From an uncultured bacterium (lineage in GTDB: Bacteria > Cyanobacteriota > Vampirovibrionia > Gastranaerophilales > Gastranaerophilaceae), in the NCBI GenBank assembly GCA_900314375.1, contig OMVC01000202.1, positions 1-7,204 on the forward strand: a stretch of DNA of 7,204 nucleotides, given 5' to 3'. Every line of letters begins with the position of its first letter. Within the stretch, counting starts at the first letter, position 1. The position numbers were made by a program, and so were the translations under genes. Shown here in pieces: positions 1 through 4,825 of the stretch. The notes beneath the pieces were generated by a model. The model was not told the origin of the DNA and ran no database searches. It worked only from the letters and a program-made list of their open reading frames with translations.

Positions 1-106
1 AATATTGCTTAAATAATATTTTCGCTCCTGTGGGCTTCGGCATATTCGTGCCGGTTAAGATATTTTGTCTTGGATTTTGACGGTTCAAGATTTTTTATTT
101 CGCTTC

Positions 107-127
107 GCTTACGCTATTTGCGTAAGC
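107..127. repeat. Perfect 8-bp hairpin, 5-nt loop
   Basis: GCTTACGC (107-114) is followed by a TATTT loop and the exact complement GCGTAAGC (120-127). There is no T-run directly after the stem on either strand, so it is not a standard terminator. It could be part of a structured transcript or a small palindromic repeat unit. Confidence 0.5.
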
Positions 128-193
128 TGTCGCTCAATCAAACCTTTCACCATAATAGTTTTGTTCGCTTTTATTAATGTTCTAATTTGCATA

Positions 194-246
194 AAAAAGT
201 TTGCTCATTTGTCCTGCGAACAGCTTGACATTTTCGCAAACTTTTT
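194..246. terminator. Terminator-like inverted repeat with nested hairpin
   Basis: AAAAAGTTTGC (194-204) pairs exactly with GCAAACTTTTT (236-246). The 31-nt loop can form a second hairpin: TGTC (210-213) with GACA (227-230) and CTG (214-216) with CAG (221-223), closed by a CGAA loop. The T-rich right arm and A-rich left arm would let it end transcripts in either direction. The branched shape could equally belong to a small RNA. No gene ending nearby explains it, unless it serves groESL read-through or a gene left of the window. Confidence 0.35.
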
Positions 247-288
247 ATTGTTTTATTTGACGCTCACTTCACTATTGTCAAAATCCGC

Positions 289-306
289 TACATCATTCCC
301 ATTCCG
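289..306. repeat. 18-bp direct repeat of the groEL 3' end
   Basis: TACATCATTCCCATTCCG here is identical to 437-454, the last codons and stop of groEL read on the minus strand. On the minus strand this copy reads Gly-Met-Gly-Met-Met and then TAG instead of TAA. Nothing further upstream in that frame looks like GroEL. The two copies are 148 bp apart and bracket the groEL terminator. Confidence 0.6.
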
Positions 307-348
307 TCTGAGCAACTAACGTTGCACGGCGGCGGAAATCGGCTATAT

Positions 349-380
349 AAAAGGCGAAAACATGTCTGTTTTCGCCTTTT
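349..380 (-). terminator. groESL intrinsic terminator (bidirectional)
   Basis: A perfect 13-bp stem, AAAAGGCGAAAAC (349-361) with GTTTTCGCCTTTT (368-380), closes a 6-nt loop. It begins 55 bp beyond the groEL stop. Read leftward, the stem ends in TTTT, as expected for a rho-independent terminator of the groES-groEL transcript. The A/T-rich arms are symmetrical, so it should also stop transcripts coming from the left. Confidence 0.8.
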
Positions 381-435
381 ATTAGCACTCTATCGGGTCA
401 TGCGTAAAAATCTGACACAAAACAAATTAAGATTT

Positions 436-2079
436 TTACATCATTCCCATTCCGCCCATGCCTGCAGGCATTGCAGGTGCAGCCGGTTTTTCTTCAGGAA
501 GTTCAACAACTGCAGCTTCTGTTGTCAACAACATTGATGCAACTGATGCAGCGTTTGTTAATGCTGAACGTGTAACCTTTGCAGGGTCTACAATACCTGC
601 TTGGAACATATCAACATATTTACTGTTCAATGCGTCATAGCCATAAGCGCCGTCTTTTTCAAGAACACAATCTACAACAACATCGGCTTTAGCTCCTGCG
701 TTGCGAGCAATTGCTCTTAAAGGTACATCAAGCGCTGCTGTCAATATCTTATAACCGACTTTTTCGTCATCTGATTCAAAATCAATTGTGTCGATACCTT
801 TAGCAAGTTCTTGTTGAATTCTTAATAATGCAACACCGCCGCCCGGTACAATGCCTTCTTCGTTAGCCGCACGAGTTGCGTTCAAGGCATCTTCAATTCT
901 CAATTTTCTTTCTTTCAATTCAACTTCTGATGCTGCACCAACTTCTATCAAAGCAACTCCGCCTGATAATTTTGCTGCACGTTCTGCAAGTTTTTCTTTA
1001 TCATATTCTGAATCTGATGCTTCGATTTGTTTTTTAATAATTCTTATTCTGTCAGCAACCGCATCTTTTGTTTCATTACCTACAACAATTGTTGTTTCGT
1101 CTTTTGTAACAGTAACTCTTTTTGCTTTACCAAGCATTTGAGTTGTTACGTTTTCAAGCTTGATACCAAGTTCATCCGTAAACATTTGACCGCCTGTTAA
1201 AATAGCGATATCTTCAAGCATTGATTTTCTGCGATCGCCAAATCCCGGAGCTTTGACAGCAACGGCTCTTAAAACTTTTCTCATTGTATTTACAACTAAT
1301 GTAGCTAAAGCTTCACCTTCAACATCTTCCGCAATCAATAATAAAGATTTACCGTCTCTTGCAACCTGTTCCAACAACGGAACCAAATCAGATATTAAAT
1401 TGATTTTTTTGTTGCAGCAGAATACGTAAGCATCTTCTAATACTGCTTCCATTCTTTCCGCGTCTGTTACAAAATATGGTGAAATGTAACCTTTGTCAAA
1501 TTGCATACCTTCAACAACTTTTAAATTTGTTCCGAAGGATTTTGATTCTTCAACTGTTATAACGCCGTCATGTCCGACTTTTTCCATAGCTTCAGCTATC
1601 AATTCGCCGATTTCTTTGCTGTTACCTGCAGAAATTGATGCAACTTGCGCAATTTCTTCTTTTGTATTAACAGGACGTGACATTGATTTAATTTTTTCTA
1701 TTGCAGAATCAACTGCTCTGTCAATACCGCGTTTCATAGACATCGGATTTGCTCCTGCAGTTAAGTTTCTCAAACCTTCTTTTACGATTGCTTGAGCTAA
1801 AACTGAAGCGGTTGTTGTACCGTCACCTGCAACATCATTTGTTTTAGATGAAACTTCTTTTAATAATTGCGCACCTGAATTTTCTAATGCGTCTGATAAT
1901 TCAATTTCTTTTGCTATAGTTACACCGTCATTAACAATTTGAGGCGCACCAAATTTTTTAGTTAAAATAACATTTCTTCCTTTTGGTCCTAATGTGACTT
2001 TTACGGCATCTGCTACCGCGTCAATCCCTTTGAGAAGCGATTTTCTTGCTTCTTCATCAAAAACAATTTTTTTTGCCAT
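436..2079 (-). CDS. groEL: Chaperonin GroEL (Hsp60, 60 kDa subunit)
   Basis: This ATP-driven cytoplasmic chaperonin forms the double-ring folding chamber capped by GroES. The 547-residue protein is full length. Family signatures are clear: the start MAKKIVFDEEARKSLLKGID, the nucleotide-binding GPKGRNV (31-37), NDGVTIAKEIE (50-60) and AGDGTTTA (84-91), the ATPase Asp at 397 in RIEDALNATRAA, and VPGGGVALL (411-419). The apical domain spans roughly 190-375. The C-terminus ends in the usual Gly/Met-rich tail, GMGGMGMM. A double Cys at 221-222 is uncommon. The ATG is preceded by AAAGGAG (minus strand, 2096-2090) with good spacing. It follows groES by a 26-bp gap, so the two are one operon, ending at the hairpin at 349-380. 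Confidence 0.99.
   Translation of the reverse strand: MAKKIVFDEEARKSLLKGIDAVADAVKVTLGPKGRNVILTKKFGAPQIVNDGVTIAKEIELSDALENSGAQLLKEVSSKTNDVAGDGTTTASVLAQAIVKEGLRNLTAGANPMSMKRGIDRAVDSAIEKIKSMSRPVNTKEEIAQVASISAGNSKEIGELIAEAMEKVGHDGVITVEESKSFGTNLKVVEGMQFDKGYISPYFVTDAERMEAVLEDAYVFCCNKKINLISDLVPLLEQVARDGKSLLLIAEDVEGEALATLVVNTMRKVLRAVAVKAPGFGDRRKSMLEDIAILTGGQMFTDELGIKLENVTTQMLGKAKRVTVTKDETTIVVGNETKDAVADRIRIIKKQIEASDSEYDKEKLAERAAKLSGGVALIEVGAASEVELKERKLRIEDALNATRAANEEGIVPGGGVALLRIQQELAKGIDTIDFESDDEKVGYKILTAALDVPLRAIARNAGAKADVVVDCVLEKDGAYGYDALNSKYVDMFQAGIVDPAKVTRSALTNAASVASMLLTTEAAVVELPEEKPAAPAMPAGMGGMGMM
437..454. repeat. 18-bp direct repeat, copy within groEL 3' end
   Basis: This is the source copy of the sequence also found at 289-306. 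It comprises most of the last codons (Gly-Met-Gly-Met-Met) and part of the TAA stop of groEL. Identity ends exactly outside the 18 bp on both sides. Confidence 0.6.
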
Positions 2080-2105
2080 TTTTATATTTCTCCTTTAAGT
2101 CTTAA

Positions 2106-2390
2106 TTATTCAATAATTGCTAATGCATCTTTTACCGATAATATTTTGTATTCTACTCCGTCAAATTTTACATCTGTTCCGGCATATTTTGCATACAAAA
2201 TTTTATCTCCGACTTTTACATCCATAGGCTCTCTTTCGCCCTTATCATTCATTTTCCCCAATCCTACAGCTACAACTTCACCCTTTTGAGGTTTTTCTTT
2301 TGCACTGTCAGGGATAAAAATTCCGCCTGAAGTTTGTTCTGTATCTTCAATAATTTTAATAACAATTCTGTCGCCTAACGGTTTAATCAT
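2106..2390 (-). CDS. groES: Co-chaperonin GroES (Hsp10)
   Basis: GroES forms the seven-subunit lid of the GroEL cavity and controls release of folded protein. The 94-residue length is typical. It begins MIKPLGDRIVIK, carries the mobile loop at about 17-32 with the GroEL-contacting segment SGGIFIPDSA (21-30), then KGEVVAVG (36-43), VGDKILYAKYAGTDVK (60-75), and ends in EYKILSVKDALAIIE. The start is fixed by the family N-terminus and by a strong Shine-Dalgarno, AAAGGAGAGG, on the minus strand at 2404-2395. It is the first gene of the groES-groEL operon. The leader holds a 14-bp perfect palindrome that could be a heat-shock operator, although it is not the CIRCE sequence. Confidence 0.99.
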   Translation of the reverse strand: MIKPLGDRIVIKIIEDTEQTSGGIFIPDSAKEKPQKGEVVAVGLGKMNDKGEREPMDVKVGDKILYAKYAGTDVKFDGVEYKILSVKDALAIIE

Positions 2391-2411
2391 TTTTCCTCTC
2401 CTTTCGATGCC

Positions 2412-2425
2412 GGCACAATTGTGCC
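2412..2425. promoter_or_regulatory. Perfect 14-bp palindrome in groES leader (possible operator)
   Basis: GGCACAATTGTGCC is a perfect palindrome 21 bp upstream of the groES ATG and just downstream of the likely -10 box. The position suits a repressor operator or a short RNA hairpin in the leader. It does not match CIRCE (TTAGCACTC-N9-GAGTGCTAA), the site of HrcA. A related sequence, CCGGCACGAATATGCC, occurs on the minus strand at 54-39 (13 of 16 positions the same as CCGGCACAATTGTGCC). Confidence 0.45.
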
Positions 2426-2475
2426 AACCTGCTTACCTACTTTATAATACATTTATATAATATATTTAATCTAAT
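2426..2475 (-). promoter_or_regulatory. Likely groES-groEL promoter region
   Basis: On the minus strand this AT-rich stretch holds TATTAT (2449-2444) directly after TG, a plausible -10 box. It would place the transcript start near 2437, and the GGCACAATTGTGCC palindrome would then lie in the early leader. No good -35 box is visible. The plus strand also reads TATAAT at 2443-2448, so the direction of this box is not certain from sequence alone. Confidence 0.4.
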
Positions 2476-2485
2476 TCGCAGAAAG

Positions 2486-2516
2486 TTAAGGAAAAATTAA
2501 TTATTTGTTGTATAAT
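2486..2516 (+). promoter_or_regulatory. gmk promoter, implying a leaderless transcript
   Basis: A consensus TATAAT at 2511-2516 ends six bases before the gmk ATG (2523). With normal spacing, transcription would start at or within a base or two of that ATG. No Shine-Dalgarno sequence fits between. A weak -35 candidate, TTAAGG, lies at 2486-2491 with a long 19-bp spacer. Confidence 0.55.
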
Positions 2517-2522
2517 TTTCAC

Positions 2523-3113
2523 ATGAATAAAAAATTATTTGTAATATCAGGATGTTCGGGAGTCGGCAAAGGCACCGTAATAAATAAATTTATGGAACGG
2601 AATAAAGATTTTATTCTTTCGGTTTCCTGCACCACAAGAAAACCTCGCGAAGGTGAATTTGACGGAATAAATTATTTCTTTATTTCAAAAGACGAATTTG
2701 AAAAGAATATCAAAGAAGATAAATTTCTTGAATACGCGCGATATGCAGACAATTACTACGGAACAAAGAAAAAATATATTCATGAAAAATTTGAACAAGG
2801 TTTTAATATAATTCTTGAAATAGAAACCCAAGGAGCACTTCAGGTCAAGGAAAAAATGCCTGAAGCTGTTTTAATATTCATTGCTCCTCCGGGAGTAAAT
2901 GTTTGTTCCGGAGATATTTCCGGAGGTTTGCGAGAACTTGAAAAACGCTTACGCGGACGCCATACAGAGGATGAAGCAACTATTCAAAAACGTCTTTCTC
3001 AAGCTAAAACCGAACTCGAACGTTCAAAACAATATGATTATATTGTTATAAATGATGATATTGAGCGTGCTGTTGAAGAAATTGAAAGGATTGTTGTAAA
3101 ATTTGACAAATAA
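2523..3113 (+). CDS. gmk: Guanylate kinase
   Basis: Guanylate kinase transfers phosphate from ATP to GMP, giving GDP, an essential cytoplasmic step of purine salvage and synthesis. The 196-residue product has the P-loop GCSGVGKGT (10-18, with Cys where Pro is usual), the GMP-binding SCTTRKPREGE (35-45), NYYGT (77-81), LEIETQGALQVK (98-109), the lid arginines RLRGR (142-146) and YIVINDDIERA (173-183). The ATG at 2523 is chosen over an upstream TTG at 2505, because the TTG frame runs through the TATAAT box and adds residues unlike the family. An insertion of about 11 residues, GVNVCSGDISGG (124-135), sits between IFIAPP and LRELEKRL, where most guanylate kinases have a single Ser. The stop codon is the start of the repeat that follows. 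Confidence 0.97.
   Translation: MNKKLFVISGCSGVGKGTVINKFMERNKDFILSVSCTTRKPREGEFDGINYFFISKDEFEKNIKEDKFLEYARYADNYYGTKKKYIHEKFEQGFNIILEIETQGALQVKEKMPEAVLIFIAPPGVNVCSGDISGGLRELEKRLRGRHTEDEATIQKRLSQAKTELERSKQYDYIVINDDIERAVEEIERIVVKFDK
2886..2926 (+). repeat. Palindromic in-frame insertion inside gmk
   Basis: CCTCCGG (2886-2892) and CCGGAGG (2920-2926) are exact inverted repeats. A third CCGGAG lies between them at 2908-2913, and TCCGGA occurs twice. The segment encodes the extra 11 or so residues absent from most guanylate kinases. It is locally GC-rich and unrelated in sequence to the repeats at 3109-5050. It could be an old palindromic insertion or lineage-specific loop growth. Confidence 0.4.
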
Positions 3114-3180
3114 GGCGATCCTTCGCTATCGCTCAGGATGACAGTTGTCATTTTGAGGGCAACGCCCGAAAAATCGCCAA
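3109..3180 (+). repeat. 72-bp palindromic repeat, copy A
   Basis: This copy matches 3482-3553 at 71 of 72 positions; the only difference is G3144 against A3517. It is a long imperfect palindrome: GGCGAT (3114-3119) pairs with ATCGCC (3173-3178), and the centre GGATGAC/GTCATTTT pairs allowing G-U. The remaining arms align with small bulges. It starts in the gmk stop codon. Read in reverse it encodes the ILSDSEGSP-type peptide that marks a common kind of dispersed bacterial repeat. Without a T-run it is not a classical terminator, though the transcript should fold into a long hairpin. Confidence 0.9.
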
Positions 3181-3190
3181 TTAACAAATG

Positions 3191-3480
3191 ATGAATAAAA
3201 AGGTTATACATATATTATTACAAATCAATATCATACCACGTTCTACATCGGAGTAACTTCAAATCTTGTAAAAAGAATATGGGAACATAAAAATCATGTT
3301 GTAGATGGTTTTAGTAAAACATATAATCTTAATAAATTGGTATATTACGAAATTATGGATGATATCGAAACGGCAATAAATAGAGAAAAATATTTAAAAG
3401 GAAAGACAAGAAAATTTAAAAAGGAATTAATCGAAAAATTTAATCCTAAATGGGAAGATTTATATGATACAATAATATGA
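3191..3480 (+). pseudogene. GIY-YIG nuclease family protein, frameshifted after start
   Basis: From 3199 one frame reads GYTYIITN, then TTFYIGVTSNLVKRIWEHKN, KLVYYEIMDD, AINREKYLKG, and KFNPKWEDLYDTII before TGA. This is the small single-domain GIY-YIG family (about 90-100 residues), with the YIG motif, its following Arg, and the later NREKxLKG Glu region. The natural start, ATG AAT AAA AA at 3191, is one frame off. The run of five A's at 3197-3201 would need six to give MNKKGYTY. As it stands, translation from this ATG ends at TAG-equivalent TAA after about 23 codons, and the good frame has a TAA at 3196-3198 with no later usable start before the middle of the domain. It may be a true pseudogene, a slippage-switchable gene, or a sequencing error. 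Repeats lie on both sides, the right-hand copy directly after its stop. Confidence 0.85.
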
Positions 3481-3481
3481 G

Positions 3482-3553
3482 AATAAGGCGATCCTTCGCT
3501 ATCGCTCAGGATGACAATTGTCATTTTGAGGGCAACGCCCGAAAAATCGCCAA
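3482..3553 (+). repeat. 72-bp palindromic repeat, copy B
   Basis: Second copy of the element at 3109-3180, in the same orientation, 373 bp downstream and differing at one base. The base change makes its centre, GACAATTGTC, a perfect palindrome. It begins one base after the TGA of the GIY-YIG frame and ends 24 bp before the coaBC start, so it will form part of the coaBC leader if transcription comes from upstream. Confidence 0.9.
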
Positions 3554-3577
3554 ATCGAACATCAACAGGCAAATTAT

Positions 3578-4825
3578 ATGTTACAAAACAAACACATTTT
3601 AATAGGTATAACAGGCGGAATCGCAGCATACAAAATTCTTACTTTAATTCGCGATTTTAAAAAATCAGGCGCTGAAGTAAAAATTCTTGCAACTCCTAAT
3701 GCGCTTAACTTTGTAACAAAACTTACGTTACAAAATCTTTCGCAAAATGAGGTTTTTACAAATGAATTTACCCCAAAAAATTGGAAACCCGAGCATATTT
3801 CATTAGCTGATTGGGCAGATATTATGCTTATCGCGCCAGCAAGCGCAAATACTATCGGAAAAATCGCACAAGGAATTGCCGATAACCTTTTAACATCCGT
3901 TGCGTGTGCTTTTTCTAAAAAAATAATTATTGCACCTGCTATGAATGTTAATATGTGGAACAATCAAGCCGTACAAGAAAATATTAATACCTTGCAAAAC
4001 AGAGGAATTGAAATATTATCTCCTGAGAGCGGTTTTTTAGCTTGCGGATATATCGGTAAAGGCAGGCTTTGTTCGTTAGAAAAAATTTACAATGCGGTTG
4101 ATGAAGCTCTCAATTATCAACAACTTTTAAAAGGCAAAAAAGTTGTTATAACATCAGGCGGAACAATAGAAGAAATCGACCCTGTACGCTATATATCAAA
4201 TTATTCATCAGGCAAAATGGGGTTAGCACTTGCAAAATCGGCTTATGATATGGGGGCAGAAGTTGTTTTAATCACAACAAAAGACATCGAAGCTCCGTTT
4301 AAAATCGTAAAAGTTAAATCCGCAATTGATATGCAAAATGCCGTTAATGAAGAATATGAAAATTCAGATTACATAATAATGGCAGCCGCAGTTGCCGATT
4401 ACAGAGTAAAAGAGCGTGCACAACAAAAAATGAAAAAGGGCGATGAGGAAACAATCACGCTTGAACTTGTGAAAAATCCCGATATATTGATAGAACTGTG
4501 CAAACGTCGTCATTCTGAGGCGAATAATAAGGAGATTCTTCGCTGCGCTCAGAATGACGTTTTCGCCGAAGAATCTCAAACCAAACCTATTATTGTCGGC
4601 TTTTGCGCGGAATCAGAAAATTTGCTTGAAAATGCAAAAACAAAAATTGATAAAAAAGGTTGTGATTACCTGATTGCAAACGATATTTCAAGAAACGATA
4701 TAGGGTTTGGTGCTGATGAAAACGAGGTTTATATAATCAATAAAAAAGGCGACATAAACAAACTTGAAAAAGCGCCTAAAAATGTCATCGCAAGAAAGAT
4801 TTTGGAATGTATAAATATAAAATAA
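3578..4825 (+). CDS. coaBC: Bifunctional phosphopantothenoylcysteine decarboxylase / phosphopantothenate-cysteine ligase
   Basis: This cytoplasmic flavoprotein joins 4'-phosphopantothenate to cysteine (CoaB) and decarboxylates the product to 4'-phosphopantetheine (CoaC) on the way to coenzyme A. The CoaC half (1 to about 180) shows ITGGIAAYK (11-19), the catalytic His73 in HISLADWAD, the substrate motif PAMN (120-123) and Cys156 in ACGYIGKGR. The CoaB half shows TSGGTIEEIDPVRYISNYSS (192-211), AAAVADYR (269-276), KNPDIL (299-304), GFCAESENL (341-349) and ANDISRNDIGFG (367-378). Residues 311-327 are an in-frame palindromic repeat in a loop before IIVGFCAE, lengthening the protein slightly to 415. 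No strong Shine-Dalgarno precedes the ATG. The 3' end overlaps the next gene by 19 bp. Confidence 0.97.
   Translation: MLQNKHILIGITGGIAAYKILTLIRDFKKSGAEVKILATPNALNFVTKLTLQNLSQNEVFTNEFTPKNWKPEHISLADWADIMLIAPASANTIGKIAQGIADNLLTSVACAFSKKIIIAPAMNVNMWNNQAVQENINTLQNRGIEILSPESGFLACGYIGKGRLCSLEKIYNAVDEALNYQQLLKGKKVVITSGGTIEEIDPVRYISNYSSGKMGLALAKSAYDMGAEVVLITTKDIEAPFKIVKVKSAIDMQNAVNEEYENSDYIIMAAAVADYRVKERAQQKMKKGDEETITLELVKNPDILIELCKRRHSEANNKEILRCAQNDVFAEESQTKPIIVGFCAESENLLENAKTKIDKKGCDYLIANDISRNDIGFGADENEVYIINKKGDINKLEKAPKNVIARKILECINIK
4508..4559 (+). repeat. Palindromic repeat inserted in frame in coaBC
   Basis: CGTCATTCTGAG (4508-4519) is the exact reverse complement of CTCAGAATGACG (4548-4559), with GCGAA/TTCGC continuing the stem. 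It is related to copies A and B: its right half, 4534-4558, matches 3117-3142 except for about three substitutions and one gap, and its left half matches their right half. The two halves stand in the opposite order. Translated in coaBC it gives RHSEANNKEILRCAQND (residues 311-327), a stretch absent from ordinary CoaBC. It adds whole codons, so the frame survives. Confidence 0.85.

Larger units (their letters stand above)
1..348. other. Gene-free stretch at left edge
   Basis: No convincing gene is visible here on either strand. A plus-strand open frame at 65-319 would need a TTG start, has no Shine-Dalgarno sequence and resembles no family I know. What can be seen is AT-rich DNA with several inverted repeats: CGGCA/TGCCG at 38-53, an 8-bp hairpin at 107-127, an 11-bp inverted repeat at 194-246, and GCAAC/GTTGC at 312-325. 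There is also a copy of the last bases of groEL at 289-306. The stretch may be a decayed intergenic region or may hold a small structured RNA. The neighbouring gene to the left lies outside the window. Confidence 0.6.

Noticed and set aside
65..319. 84-residue plus-strand open frame with hydrophobic stretches
   Set aside because: TTG start, no Shine-Dalgarno, no recognisable motif, and it runs through several inverted repeats. More likely chance.
382..390. TTAGCACTC, an exact CIRCE half-site, just beyond the groEL end
   Set aside because: The partner half GAGTGCTAA is not found at the required spacing (about 4 of 9 matches), and it lies at the 3' end of the operon, not near its promoter. Probably chance.
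851..1795. Plus-strand open frames opposite groEL
   Set aside because: Antisense shadows of a strongly conserved gene, with no ribosome binding site or known motif.
2505..2522. TTG start upstream of gmk
   Set aside because: It would translate the TATAAT box and add LLYNFH-type residues not seen in guanylate kinases; ATG at 2523 fits the family.
3109..3180. Repeat copy A as an intrinsic terminator for gmk
   Set aside because: It folds into a long hairpin, but no T-run follows it on the plus strand; a weak or factor-dependent effect cannot be excluded.
3109..3553. Possible CRISPR array
   Set aside because: Only two long palindromic repeats, separated by about 300 bp holding a gene; no regular spacers and no cas genes.
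3345..3963. Minus-strand open frames over the cassette and coaBC
   Set aside because: They overlap well-recognised plus-strand domains; the ILSDSEGSP peptide in one is simply the reverse reading of the repeat.
4364..4579. Minus-strand open frame containing VILSAAKNLL
   Set aside because: Reverse reading of coaBC and its palindromic insert, without a start signal.
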